Shown: in pieces, positions 33,801 to 41,932 of the stretch
How the letters are laid out: each line of letters starts with the position of its first letter
How positions within the stretch are numbered: the stretch's first letter is position 1
Source of the DNA: Jiangella ureilytica
Lineage (GTDB): Bacteria; Actinomycetota; Actinomycetes; Jiangellales; Jiangellaceae
Reading direction: 5' to 3'
NCBI RefSeq assembly: GCF_004348545.1
Contig: NZ_SMKL01000031.1
Span: 1 to 64,000, forward strand
Length of the DNA: 64,000 bases
Position numbers and translations under genes: made by a program
Notes under the pieces: generated by a model
What the model was told of the DNA's origin: nothing
The model's input: only the letters and a program-made list of their open reading frames with translations
Database searches by the model: none

Positions 33801-34591
33801 GTCAGCGCCGCCCGGTAGATGCGGAAGTCGTCGACGGCGCCGTCGAAGAGCGGATCCTGGTAGAACGAGCGGCCGATGAAGCCGGCCGCGGTCGCGCTCG
33901 ACGTCAGGAGGTCACCGGCGCCGATGGTCGTGCGCGCCGAGCCGACCGCGACACCGTCGAGGTACGTGGTCACCCGGTCCGCGGCCGTGTCGAGCGTGAC
34001 GGTCAGCGTCTTCCAGGTGGTGGCCGGCAGCGCGGCCGAGCCGGTGACCTGCGCCTCCGCGCCGCCACCGCCGGTGGTCACCGCGGTGCGCAGGCGGCCG
34101 TCGCCGTTGTACGGCGTACTGAACAGGTATCGGGTGGTGTTCGTCCCGAGGGCGTAGATCCACTGCCATGGCGCGGTGGCGCCGTCCCAGCGGATCCGCG
34201 TCGACACGGTGAGATCGGTGGCCCCCGCCAGGATCTCGCGGGGGAGGCGGATGTAGGCGCCGGTCGAGGTCGGCGCGCCGCCGGGGAGGTCGATCGCCGC
34301 GCTGCCGTCGGCGCCCTCGGCCAACGTGGCGCTGGCGCCGTTGACGAGGACCGCGTCGAGACCGCTGCCGCTGGAGTCAGAGACGACTCCGCTGGTCAGA
34401 TCGTCGGCGTCGAACTGGTAGTGGGCCTGTGGAGCCGGCAGCTCCACGGTCGCGGTGCCCGCGCCGGGGGCCGAGGGATCGGCTGCGGCTGATGGCGAGG
34501 CGCCGGCGGTTGTCGCGAGGCCGGCGCCGACCGTGGCGATCACGGCCGCCAGCGCGGCCGCGCGGGTTCGTGTAGCTCTCGTAAGCACCAT
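30893..34591 (-). CDS. Large secreted multidomain clan GH-A glycoside hydrolase (GH39-like)
   Basis: A 1232-residue secreted enzyme. Residues 1-37 are a signal peptide. Residues 55-275 are a LamG/concanavalin-like domain (HYQFDADDLTSG, FDGAVDDFRIYRAALTPEQV). Residues 285-350 form an Ig-like Big_4 domain. Residues of about 355-780 are the catalytic barrel, with acid/base E483 (EPFNEPEG) and nucleophile E600 (NINEYAF). Two or three CBM6/CBM35-like sandwiches follow (WERSYEAEDAAHTGSGYSRN, LAEQVYEAEDATTAG). The family is uncertain; beta-xylosidase or arabinofuranosidase-type action fits the LacI operon next door. The ATG at 34591 has CAGGAGC upstream. Expression is probably controlled by operators at 34684 and 34775. 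Confidence 0.85.
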   Translation of the reverse strand: MVLTRATRTRAAALAAVIATVGAGLATTAGASPSAAADPSAPGAGTATVELPAPQAHYQFDADDLTSGVVSDSSGSGLDAVLVNGASATLAEGADGSAAIDLPGGAPTSTGAYIRLPREILAGATDLTVSTRIRWDGATAPWQWIYALGTNTTRYLFSTPYNGDGRLRTAVTTGGGGAEAQVTGSAALPATTWKTLTVTLDTAADRVTTYLDGVAVGSARTTIGAGDLLTSSATAAGFIGRSFYQDPLFDGAVDDFRIYRAALTPEQVAEDFGGTLPTPTGIAQESFDLRTTIGTAPNLPQTVPATFTDGYTRALPVTWDDVDPDDYAQRGAFTVSGTAGTWTVTATVTVVREGELVIDLAEDTGPFHGGASGSLYGLYGEGIPSNNLIEGMNLSTVATKGQDGAQHPGSDALEVVKPLADSTDGDVYVRTTDYYRGFPYQWPGSTPQQKLDGYWQVMERQLDQIAQLDPEYRDNLVIEPFNEPEGNMFGTGQWSYNRVSWRTDPTAYFAAWDHAYAMIREKLGPDMRISGPNTSVLYAEVRGFLEHAVEAGTVPDIITWHELSHPEQIRTSVARYRQWEAEVFAGTPYEGTKLPININEYAFNYHTSVPGQMIQWISALEDSKVNGMIAFWNINGNLSDSAVQANRANGQWWLFNAYAGMTGNTVEVRPPFPGQNYTLQGVATLDKEKSQARALFGGSDGNAFVEFQNVPDDLGASVHAWIREIPWTGQIGDSAQPRIVDERVVEVSDDGTVAFDFGGDLPELAGSSAYEIVLTPAGDGTPTAVAPTLWERSYEAEDAAHTGSGYSRNGPEGSPSDVSKFYTSGGYDVGGLRTGSNVTLDFTVDVPQDGVYDLSVFANSLNTFAAVQEQGPTNVFLRVDGEAEQELFLPLGYKWVVWDHTDTTVELTAGTHTITLAARSLDGTRATKGDAIVDRIHLSLANPEATSDAYEAELAELTGARAVYDDPRLQRRGASGAGGAEVRPGETATFWVYSADDAEATLRLHALGGGVADLAVNGRDVLRVGPATSGVAVSLSGGINKVTVSGVTGAALVDRLEVVQATGTLAEQVYEAEDATTAGTAEVAELSLASGGAAVTGVGGEPGNGNTLTFEVTAPAAGTYAMRVRYSNPEQSQASHYNPNPMARRADLTVNGAEVPSVRFPGSFHGNNFWELTVPLELRKGRNTITFASEEAPNFDGVTYSEDLWPGIHLRAQFAPVIDKITVAPYSGSRLR

Positions 34592-34683
34592 CGTTGCTGC
34601 TCCTGATTCGTCGGGTGCGTGGCGGTGCCGATGGGTCCTGCGATGCGTGGTGCGTTGTCCTCCTCGCTGTCGACTCAGCCGCC

Positions 34684-34709
34684 ACAGTGTCGAACCGGTT
34701 CGACACTGT
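34684..34709. promoter_or_regulatory. Perfect 26-bp LacI-type operator before the large GH-A gene
   Basis: The left arm ACAGTGTCGAACC is mirrored exactly by GGTTCGACACTGT, giving a perfect palindrome centred at 34696/34697. Its core CGAACCGGTTCG is identical to the palindrome before the LacI gene. It lies about 93 bp before the enzyme start codon, where it could overlap the promoter. Confidence 0.85.
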
Positions 34710-34774
34710 AGCGCCCGGACGACTGACGCGCGAGATGTGTGGGATTGGCCGGGCCCCGGCCTACGGCGACTTAT

Positions 34775-34788
34775 TGTGAGCGTTCACA
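34775..34788. promoter_or_regulatory. Second operator-like palindrome, TGTGA-GCGT-TCACA
   Basis: This 14-bp near-palindrome has a central CG and resembles the classic lac operator half-site TTGTGAGCG. It lies between the IclR stop and the 26-bp operator, 184 bp before the large enzyme. A different LacI-family member may use it. Confidence 0.45.
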
Positions 34789-34845
34789 GGATGAGCGTCA
34801 AGAGTGTGGCCTCAGCCGAGGCGTGATCAGCTGCGGGCGCCGCGT

Positions 34846-35592
34846 CTAACCTGGCTGGCGACCCAGCTCCGCCTCTGCGCCTTTGACAGCCTGTTGCAGA
34901 GGCGCGACGAACTCCATGAGCCTTCTCTTGCTGACCCGCACGCCGGGCGCCGACACGCTCAGCGAGCCGGCCACCCGGCCATCGGCGTGCATGAGCGGGG
35001 CCGCGACGCATCGGATACCCAGCTCGTGCTCCTGCTCGTCGACCGCGAAACCTCGGTATCTCGTCAGCTCCAGGTCGGCTCGAAGGGCATCAGGCGTGGT
35101 GAGCGTGTGCTGCGTGTACTCCGTCAGGTCTGCCGCGTCGATCAGTGCGTCTCGTTCGGCAGTCGACAAGTGAGCCAGGATCGCCTTCGATACGCCGGTG
35201 CAGTGCAACGGCGCGATCAGGCCGATCCGGGAGTACATCCGCACGGGGTGCTGGCTCTCGATCTTCTCGATGAAGACGACATGGCTGTTCTCCAGGATCG
35301 CCAAGTGGACGGTCTCTCCAGTGGCCTGGTTCAGGTCGCGCATGAACGGCAATGCGACGTCGCGGATGTCGATCGACTCCAGCGCTCGCTGTCCGAGCTC
35401 CATGACTGCGGCGCCCAGACGGTAGGTCCCGTTGGGGCGACGGTCCAGCAAGCGCCAGCTGTGCAGCGCGTGGAGGATCCGCAAGGCGGTGGTCGAATGG
35501 ACCCCCAATTGGTCGGCGACCTCGCCGACGCTCCGCGGCCGGTCAGCGACGAACATCAGCGTCTCCACGGCGCGATGAACCGACTGCGTCAT
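34846..35592 (-). CDS. IclR-family transcriptional regulator of the galactan locus
   Basis: A 248-residue IclR regulator. The N-terminal winged helix (residues 5-65) has SVGEVADQLGVHSTTALRILHAL. The C-terminal effector domain has GETVHLAILENSHVVFIEKIE, CTGVSKAILAHLS and GIRCVAAPLMHADGRVAGSL. It lies directly upstream of nothing in the same operon; the genes around it (GH2, GH53, importer, sugar-acid enzymes, hydrolase) define the likely regulon. Two perfect CTGCG-N5-CGCAG sites 139-173 bp upstream suggest autoregulation. The inducer may be galactose, arabinose or a sugar acid. Confidence 0.93.
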   Translation of the reverse strand: MTQSVHRAVETLMFVADRPRSVGEVADQLGVHSTTALRILHALHSWRLLDRRPNGTYRLGAAVMELGQRALESIDIRDVALPFMRDLNQATGETVHLAILENSHVVFIEKIESQHPVRMYSRIGLIAPLHCTGVSKAILAHLSTAERDALIDAADLTEYTQHTLTTPDALRADLELTRYRGFAVDEQEHELGIRCVAAPLMHADGRVAGSLSVSAPGVRVSKRRLMEFVAPLQQAVKGAEAELGRQPG

Positions 35593-35730
35593 CGACGTTC
35601 GTCCTGTGCGCGAGAGCTCACCTTGGCGCGGGCCGTGACTCTACCCATCGGACACGATTCCTTCCAGCATGGCGCAGATCATGCAGCGGTACGAGCAGCT
35701 GTCGGCGATGACTGGTGCAACTCTACGCCG

Positions 35731-35765
35731 CTGCGCGTACCGCAGTTGTCCTGCGAATTGCGCAG
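35731..35765. promoter_or_regulatory. Paired IclR-type sites upstream of the IclR gene
   Basis: Two perfect inverted repeats, CTGCG-CGTAC-CGCAG at 35731 and CTGCG-AATTG-CGCAG at 35751, start exactly 20 bp apart, so both lie on the same face of the helix. They are 139 bp and more upstream of the IclR start. The same paired motif occurs before GH2, GH53 and the secreted hydrolase. Confidence 0.75.
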
Positions 35766-35830
35766 GAACCGTGGCCCACGACCTCGACCGCGTCCGGCCC
35801 GCCGGCCGCCCTCTGGTGGCGTTCGCGGGC

Positions 35831-35870
35831 GATGGGAGGGGCTCCCGATTCGCGTCGAGCCCCTCCCATC
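35831..35870 (-). terminator. Terminator after the GH2 gene
   Basis: A perfect 14-bp stem, GATGGGAGGGGCTC and complement, with a 12-base loop begins about 34 bp after the GH2 stop. It should end that transcript before the IclR control region. The rest of the 310-bp spacer holds the IclR sites. Confidence 0.8.
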
Positions 35871-35903
35871 TCGATCATCCGGCCGACCCGGCGATCCAGG
35901 CGG

Positions 35904-38417
35904 TTACCCGGCCACCAGGAACTGGGCGGTTGCCCCCGCGAGCCCGGGCGCGGTCACACTCACCGTGACCTCGCCGGGCTCGTCCTGTGCCCTGAGGATC
36001 GCCAGCAGCCTGCCCTGGAAGGCGTTCCGCTCGGCCAGCCGGTAGTCCTGCCGGTCGGACATGTTGCCGTTGTCCGATCCCAGATAGGTCACCGGCCCGC
36101 TCACCGACCAGGTGACCCGGTTGCTGGCGGTGGGAACCACGAGTCCATTGGCGTCCACGATCTCGGCGACGACATGCGCCACATCGCGCCGGTCGGCGGC
36201 GATCTCGTCTCGATCCACCGTGAGCCTGACGGCTGCAGGCGTTGAGGTCGTCGTGAGCTCGGTCGTCGCCGCGATGTTGTTGAGCTTGCGTCCCACGGCC
36301 CGGAGCGTGCCCGGCTCGTACGGGACGTCCCAGACGAGACTGAGATCCGAGGTCGTGCGAGGCGTGTTCCGCTCGGGCGGGTAGTTGCCGTACGACTCGA
36401 TCATGCCGATCGCCGGGTGCCAGTAGCCCTTGACTCCGAGCGACCGGCCGTTGAGGAACAGCTCCACCGAGTCGCAGTTGGTGAAGCACCGGACGGAGAC
36501 GAGCCGTCCCGCCGGGACGTTCTGGTTCCAGTGCGGGAAGAGGTAGACCATCGGCTCCTCGGTCCACTGGCTCTGGTAGAAGTGATAGCCGTTCTTCTTG
36601 AACCCGCACAGGTTCAGCACGCCTCCGCCGAATCCCCGGCTGTTGGGCGAGGACGCCTCGCCCAGATAGTCGACACCGGTCCACATGAAGTCCCCGGACG
36701 CGTAGTCACGCGTCGAGATGAACTTGTACTGGTTCTCGACGTCGAGACTGTGGTTCGTGGTCATGCTCGAGCTCTCGCTCCCGACCATGGGCTTGTGGCC
36801 CCACTTCTCGCGGTCGACCTCCATGTACAGGTGGGCCCGGTTGCGCCATCGGTTGCAGTAGTTGTAGCCCACGATGTCCATCTCGGCGATGAACTCGTCG
36901 GTGGTGGCGGCTCCGGGTCGCTCGTGTCCCATCCGGTCGCACCCGACCGTCACCAACCTCGTGGGGTCCTCGCGGTGGAAGACCTCGTTGAGCCGCCGCA
37001 GTGTGACGTGCCCGTTCGGGTCTCCCTCGGGAGACTGGTCGGCGACCTCGTTGCCCGCGCTCCACATCACCACCGACGGGTGGTTGCGGTCGCGGTGCAC
37101 GACGTTGACCACGTCGCGCTCGAACCACTCCTCGAAGTAGGCGCTGTAGCCGTTGGGCGTCACCTGCGGCTTGGGCGCCTTCCACTCGTCGAACACCTCG
37201 TTCATCACGAGGAAGCCCATCCGATCGAAGAGATCGAGGACCTCGGTGGCGAACGGTGTGTGGCCGGTCCGGATCGCGTTGCAACCCATCTCCTTGAGCA
37301 GCCCCAAGCGGCGGACCCAGACGCCCTCGGGCACCGCGGCACCTACCAGACCGCCGTCGTGGTGGAGGTTGACCCCGTTCATCTTGACCTGCTGGCCGTT
37401 GATCAGCAGGCCCCGGTCCGCGTCGAGCACGGCGGTGCGGATGCCGATCGGGGTGAGGTAGACGTCTGCGACGCCGAGCGCCTCGCCATCAGGGCCCGGC
37501 CGGGTCCGGACCGTGCTCTTGATCGTGTGCATCACCGGATCGTCCACCGTCCACAACGCGGGGTCGTCGACGTCGATCTGCTGGCGGAACGTGTGCTCCT
37601 TTCCGTGCGGGATGGTCTTGGACGACTCGACCGTCTCGACCGTGCGTCCCTCCGCGTCCACCAGGTCGGTCTGCAGGAAGACCTGGAGCGGGCGCGTGCC
37701 CTCGTTCTGCACTCTGGTCCTGATCTGCAGGGTGGCCGCTTCTGCGGCGGCCTCCTCGACGATCACCTGGGTGCCCCACTGGCCGACATGGACGTCGTGC
37801 ATCGCGGTGAGCCAGGTGTGCCGGTAGATCCCGGAGCCGGAGTACCACCGGCTGTTCGGCTGGCGGGAATTGTCCACTCGCACGGCGATGACATTGTCGC
37901 CGTCGATGAGATGCGGGGTCAGGTCGTAAGCGAACGGGACGTAGCCGTAGGGGCGATGACCCAGTTCGTGTCCGTTGATCCAGACGGTGCTTCTCTGGTA
38001 GACGCCGTCGAAGTCGATCACGAACCGGCGGCCGGCCCTCCCGCTCGGCACGGTGAAACGCTTGCGGTACCAGCCGATGCCGGTCGGTACCCATCCGCCC
38101 GGCCCTCCTGACGGCTCGCCGGCGCTCAACGGCCCTTCGATGCTCCAGTCGTGCGGCAGGTCGACGTCCTGCCAGCCGGCATCGTCGAAGGCGGGGTCCT
38201 GGGCGCCGTCCTGGTCGCCGCGGACGAACCTCCAGCCGAAATCAAAGGTGGCACGGTGGCGACCTTCCTGCGTCGCATCGTCGGCCGCGTGTGCGACCGA
38301 GGAGCCTGTGATCTCGGGAATGACACCGGCCGCAAGAAGGCCCATGCCGAGTCCCGCCCCTCCTCTGAGCAGCTGGCGCCGCGTCGCGCCTCCGGTGGCC
38401 ACTGTCTGATCGGTCAT
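35904..38417 (-). CDS. Tat-exported GH2-family beta-galactosidase-like enzyme
   Basis: An 837-residue GH2 enzyme with a Tat signal at residues 12-45 (TRRQLLRGGAGLG). The order is a jelly-roll sugar-binding domain (55-220), an immunoglobulin-like domain (220-330), a TIM barrel (335-640), then C-terminal sandwich domains. The acid/base is E457 (SAGNEVAD) and the nucleophile E548 (VGSESSS). MNGVNLHHDGG and NAIRTGHTP are GH2 landmarks. It is probably secreted to trim galactose from galactan or arabinogalactan, complementing GH53 next to it; beta-glucuronidase or mannosidase action cannot be excluded. The start has GGAAGG upstream. An IclR-type site lies 170 bp upstream. Confidence 0.93.
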   Translation of the reverse strand: MTDQTVATGGATRRQLLRGGAGLGMGLLAAGVIPEITGSSVAHAADDATQEGRHRATFDFGWRFVRGDQDGAQDPAFDDAGWQDVDLPHDWSIEGPLSAGEPSGGPGGWVPTGIGWYRKRFTVPSGRAGRRFVIDFDGVYQRSTVWINGHELGHRPYGYVPFAYDLTPHLIDGDNVIAVRVDNSRQPNSRWYSGSGIYRHTWLTAMHDVHVGQWGTQVIVEEAAAEAATLQIRTRVQNEGTRPLQVFLQTDLVDAEGRTVETVESSKTIPHGKEHTFRQQIDVDDPALWTVDDPVMHTIKSTVRTRPGPDGEALGVADVYLTPIGIRTAVLDADRGLLINGQQVKMNGVNLHHDGGLVGAAVPEGVWVRRLGLLKEMGCNAIRTGHTPFATEVLDLFDRMGFLVMNEVFDEWKAPKPQVTPNGYSAYFEEWFERDVVNVVHRDRNHPSVVMWSAGNEVADQSPEGDPNGHVTLRRLNEVFHREDPTRLVTVGCDRMGHERPGAATTDEFIAEMDIVGYNYCNRWRNRAHLYMEVDREKWGHKPMVGSESSSMTTNHSLDVENQYKFISTRDYASGDFMWTGVDYLGEASSPNSRGFGGGVLNLCGFKKNGYHFYQSQWTEEPMVYLFPHWNQNVPAGRLVSVRCFTNCDSVELFLNGRSLGVKGYWHPAIGMIESYGNYPPERNTPRTTSDLSLVWDVPYEPGTLRAVGRKLNNIAATTELTTTSTPAAVRLTVDRDEIAADRRDVAHVVAEIVDANGLVVPTASNRVTWSVSGPVTYLGSDNGNMSDRQDYRLAERNAFQGRLLAILRAQDEPGEVTVSVTAPGLAGATAQFLVAG

Positions 38418-38505
38418 GGATCTACTTCCTTCCCTTTGAGCCGGTCTGGCTGACGTGCGTGAGGCGGCGCGCGTGGGCGACGCCGCGCGGCGGTAGCGGC
38501 AGGAG

Positions 38506-38572
38506 GAGCCGAGGTGCGGCGGAGATCGTCAGCCGGCCGGGCACGGCTCGGCGGCCGGCGTCACCTCGGCTC
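38506..38572 (-). terminator. Nested stem-loop after the GH53 gene
   Basis: An outer 11-bp stem (GAGCCGAGGTG and complement) encloses an inner 7-bp GCCGGCC/GGCCGGC stem. It lies about 73 bp after the GH53 stop and just before the GH2 control site, so it is a plausible terminator. Confidence 0.55.
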
Positions 38573-38586
38573 GACCTCGGCACCAA

Positions 38587-38621
38587 CTGCGCACTTCGCA
38601 GGAACGCTGTGCTGGTCGAAG
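38587..38621. promoter_or_regulatory. IclR-type site pair upstream of GH2
   Basis: CTGCG-CACTT-CGCAG at 38587-38601 is a perfect match to the IclR-gene sites. Exactly 20 bp on, CTGTG-CTGGT-CGAAG at 38607-38621 is a weaker second copy. The pair is 170-204 bp upstream of the GH2 start. Confidence 0.65.
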
Positions 38622-38644
38622 GAGCTATCGGCGTCGTCCCCGGA

Positions 38645-41062
38645 CTAGAGCCCGGCGCACTGCCCGCTCTTCGGCCCCATCGTGTTGTTGGTCGAACCGT
38701 TGTTGACCGGCGCGGGGTCGTTGCCCGAACAGGCCAGTGGACCTGTGATCCGGTTGCCCGCGATCACGTTCCACCCCGATACGCCGGTGACCGAGACCGG
38801 CCCGATCACCGTGTTCGGTTCACAGTCGACGGCGGGATTGCCCAGGGTCACCGACGATGCTCCCTGGACGGTCAGCGGCCCGGTCACTCGGGTGCCGCAG
38901 ACGACGACCACCCCGTCGCCCTGCGAGGTCACCGGGCCGGTGATCTGGCCCTTGTCGATGACGACCGACGCTCCCGGCCGGACGGTGACCGGCCCGGCGA
39001 TCGTCGCCCGCTCGATGCAGGTGGTACCTGAGGTGATGGTCAGCGCACCGAGGTGTCGCCCGGACACCGTGTCGTCGCACGCCGGGGTCACGTAGTCGTC
39101 GATGACCTCGACGAGCGCGGTGACCTCGCCGAACTCGGTCGAGCCGGTGACCGCGACCTGCCCGGCTGTGTCGGTGGCGTCGGCCGGCACGTCGTCCCAG
39201 TCGACTGGGATCGAGGCCGTCGAGCCGTCAGCGGTGGTGAGCACCTGCACCGTCTCGGGCAGCGCCGGCTCGCCGCCGGCCAGCACGGTTCGGTAGATGC
39301 GGTCCTCCACGACGTGGGTGGCGCGGCTCTTGTTGTAGATGTCGATCGAGCTGTGCGGCTCGTAGGTGTTCGCCATGCCCGGCACCGATCGGAACATCGA
39401 CTGCCAGCTCGCCGGCTCCCAGGTCAGGACCCCCCGGCCCTGGTTGTTGATGACGTCGTTGTTGGCCTGGAACACACGCTGGATGGCGTCGGCCTGACCC
39501 TGGAGCGTCCGCGGGTAGATCGCGTTCGGCATCGGCGCGCCGCCGGCGCCCGAGGCCGGGTAGGACGTCTCGGCGACCACGAGACCGACCTCGGGGTATG
39601 CCGAGGCGATCGTGTGCAGGTTGTTCACGAGCTGTGCCATCGTCCCGTGGTGCTCGGGGTAGTAGGACTGGCCGATGATGTCCGGGAAGACACCGTGCAA
39701 CTCCCTGAGGCGCGGGAGCGTCTGGCTCCACATCTCCATCGCCTTCTCGATGCCGCTGATCTCCTGGTTGCCCACCCCCGGGCCGAGCACCGGGCCGATG
39801 CCACCGCCGGTCAGCGAGTGGATCTCGACCAACGTCGACGGAGAGGCGTCCCGGACGGCACGAATACCGGCGGCCTGCAGCTCGGCGAAGCGGTCGAAGG
39901 CCTCCGAGTAGAGCTGCTGCTCGACCGGGTCGTCGGAGTTCATGTACGGCCACAGCAGACCACCGCCGGGCTGGGACTGGTAGATCCCGGCCAGGTTGCG
40001 GAAGTAGGCCGGGTTCGCCGTCCCGATCACCGGGCCGGTGGTCATGCCGGTGGCCTCGCTGCCCCACATGAAGCCGTTGTTGACCTCGTTGCCGATCGCC
40101 ACCTTGTCCGGCGTCGTGCCCTGGTCGACGAGCTGGCGGATGTAGTCGTAGGTGTAGTCGTAGACCGCGTCCACCAGTTGGTCGAACGGGAGCTCGGCCC
40201 ATGCCCGCGGCTTGGCCTGCTTGCCCGGGTCGGCCCACGAGTCCGAGTAGTGGAAGTCGATGGCCAGTTCGAGCCCGCGCTCCTTGATCCATTTCGCCGA
40301 CTGGAGCGAGCGCTCCGGACCCTGGCGCGGGGGGTTGACCGGGTTGCCGGACGATTCGCTGCGGGGCTCGTTGAAGATCCGCAGGCGTACGAGCTCCATG
40401 CCCCGGTCCTGGACGACGTCCAGCAGGAACGGTCCGGCGCCGCGATCCTCCTTCAGCGGATGCACCCAGTACTGGCGGTTCTGGAAGTCGTCGATGTACG
40501 ACAGATCGGCACCCAGCACGACGTCGTCGCGGAGGTAGTTGTAGGCGCTGATCTCGCTCACGCCGACGGTTGCCCCCGGCGACGACCCCGTGATCGTCAC
40601 GCGGATGTAGCGAGTGCCCGGAAGGGTGAACAGCTCGACCGCACCTCGGCCGGGGGTGGCGTTGTCCGACCGGTCGGCGATCACCGACCAGGCGTCGCCC
40701 TCGCCCGAGGCCTCGACCACGTACTGATATACCGCGCCGGAGTCCGGAAACACGACTTCGACTTTCCGGATGTTGTCGTAGATTCCACCGAGATCGAGCG
40801 TGAGCCATTGCTCGCTGGGGTCGGCGGCGAGCCACGCAGTCTCCGTGTCCTGGTCGATCGCCAGTCTGCTTGAATCGGCACCGCTGCCGGCCTCGACAGA
40901 CGCCCATGGTCTTTCCGCGATGTCGCTCTCGATCGGCTTGATCTCGACGTCACCGAAGAGTGCGGCTGCCGGCGTAGTAGCACCGAGCAATGTAGCGCCG
41001 CTTCCTACGGCGAGTGCGGCGGCCGCACTCACAATAGTGCGGATCGGGCGATTCCTTGCCAT
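38645..41062 (-). CDS. Secreted GH53 endo-beta-1,4-galactanase with discoidin domain and repeat tail
   Basis: An 805-residue secreted enzyme. After a signal peptide (1-36) comes an F5/8 type C (CBM32-like) domain at about 45-175 (TAWLAADPSEQWLTLDLGGI). The GH53 barrel covers about 182-590, with LGADLSYIDDFQ, acid/base E326 (AIGNEVNNGF) and nucleophile E498 (VVAETSYP). An Ig-like domain follows. The tail from about residue 650 has repeated IxGPVTV-type turns. It should cut beta-1,4-galactan side chains of pectin. The ATG at 41062 is preferred because GGAGAGG precedes it; an in-frame TTG twelve bases earlier is weaker. Paired IclR-type sites lie 142-176 bp upstream. Confidence 0.93.
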   Translation of the reverse strand: MARNRPIRTIVSAAAALAVGSGATLLGATTPAAALFGDVEIKPIESDIAERPWASVEAGSGADSSRLAIDQDTETAWLAADPSEQWLTLDLGGIYDNIRKVEVVFPDSGAVYQYVVEASGEGDAWSVIADRSDNATPGRGAVELFTLPGTRYIRVTITGSSPGATVGVSEISAYNYLRDDVVLGADLSYIDDFQNRQYWVHPLKEDRGAGPFLLDVVQDRGMELVRLRIFNEPRSESSGNPVNPPRQGPERSLQSAKWIKERGLELAIDFHYSDSWADPGKQAKPRAWAELPFDQLVDAVYDYTYDYIRQLVDQGTTPDKVAIGNEVNNGFMWGSEATGMTTGPVIGTANPAYFRNLAGIYQSQPGGGLLWPYMNSDDPVEQQLYSEAFDRFAELQAAGIRAVRDASPSTLVEIHSLTGGGIGPVLGPGVGNQEISGIEKAMEMWSQTLPRLRELHGVFPDIIGQSYYPEHHGTMAQLVNNLHTIASAYPEVGLVVAETSYPASGAGGAPMPNAIYPRTLQGQADAIQRVFQANNDVINNQGRGVLTWEPASWQSMFRSVPGMANTYEPHSSIDIYNKSRATHVVEDRIYRTVLAGGEPALPETVQVLTTADGSTASIPVDWDDVPADATDTAGQVAVTGSTEFGEVTALVEVIDDYVTPACDDTVSGRHLGALTITSGTTCIERATIAGPVTVRPGASVVIDKGQITGPVTSQGDGVVVVCGTRVTGPLTVQGASSVTLGNPAVDCEPNTVIGPVSVTGVSGWNVIAGNRITGPLACSGNDPAPVNNGSTNNTMGPKSGQCAGL

Positions 41063-41203
41063 TGGCCTCTCCAATTCGAGTCGTCATTGATCTGATGGAG
41101 ATGGGTGATTGACCGTCGCGTCCCGCGGCGGCCTGAATGCACATGGGCGGGCTCTCCTCAACCCCTTTCGCGGTCACCCCTCGGAGGCTCTCGGCGAGGC
41201 GTA

Positions 41204-41238
41204 CTGCACATGGTGCAGTCGCTCTGCGTTATGTGCAG
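41204..41238. promoter_or_regulatory. Paired IclR-type sites upstream of GH53
   Basis: CTGCA-CATGG-TGCAG at 41204 and CTGCG-TTATG-TGCAG at 41224 start exactly 20 bp apart. They are 142-176 bp before the GH53 start, nearly the same offset as the pair before the IclR gene. They could also influence the importer operon about 700 bp away on the other strand. Confidence 0.7.
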
Positions 41239-41932
41239 GGAGTCTGGCTCACGGGGAAATCGCATGTCAAGGGGCGGCTCGTGGCCCATGAGGCGTCCAT
41301 CAAGCCAGATTCTGGGCCCGGATGAGCTTGACGCGCAGCAAGCTAGCCTCCAGACTGGGACCGGTCACAGTCCTGAGACGCTACCGCAGCTGCGGCTCAC
41401 GGTGTGCTCGGAAGATCCGCGAGGGGAATGGCAACCAAAGGAGGTTGTGGGGCGGTGCCAGATGCGGCGCAATTCCACCACGGCCTCGTGGGCTGCCACC
41501 GTCGCGGCGACGGTCGTCCGGATTGCTCTCGCACCTTTGGATTCACGGCACGAGCCATTCGGCGAATTGATCTTCCGGCCTCCCGGCATCTCGGCGCGCG
41601 ACATCTGCGTCGTCGCCGACGAGCAGGCGTGAATGCGCTACTGCGACTCGTCGAACGTCGGAAATGCCAATGGGATCGCGAACACCAGAACCGGGTCGCC
41701 TCGAAGTCCGCTCTTGAACCGGATAGTGTTCCAGCGGTACTCGCGGGTGCCGACACTCATCGTCGGGCCACCATCGTCGCGGTCGGGGAATGGCCCGACG
41801 TTCCTGCGGGCCTCCAGACGATCGATGGCGCGCAGCGACATGACTCGACGGCAGTGGGTCGATGTCTCCGCACGACGGTGACGCCGATCGGTGCGTCGCC
41901 AGAAGACCTACCAATCACAGGAAGGTGCTCCG
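41239..41932. other. Gene-poor region between GH53 control sites and the importer operon
   Basis: Nearly 700 bp without a convincing gene. Short open frames occur on both strands but none has a ribosome site with a recognisable domain. The last 20 bases contain AGGAAGGTG, the ribosome site of the binding-protein gene. A long leader or a decayed gene is possible. I found no copy of the IclR-type motif within it. Confidence 0.45.

Noticed and set aside
30965-34492. An 1175-residue open frame on the plus strand opposite the large GH-A gene
   Set aside because: It is Val/Arg/Gly-rich without any domain and is the antisense shadow of a clearly real secreted enzyme; long shadows are normal at this GC content.
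35731-41238. The CTGCG/CGCAG repeats as ordinary REP-like or terminator repeats
   Set aside because: They have 5-base spacers and a strict 20-bp pairing in promoter regions, while the real terminators nearby have long uninterrupted stems.
41105-41632. Open frames of 100-175 residues between GH53 and the importer
   Set aside because: They overlap each other on both strands, lack ribosome sites and domains, and one spans the paired IclR-type sites.
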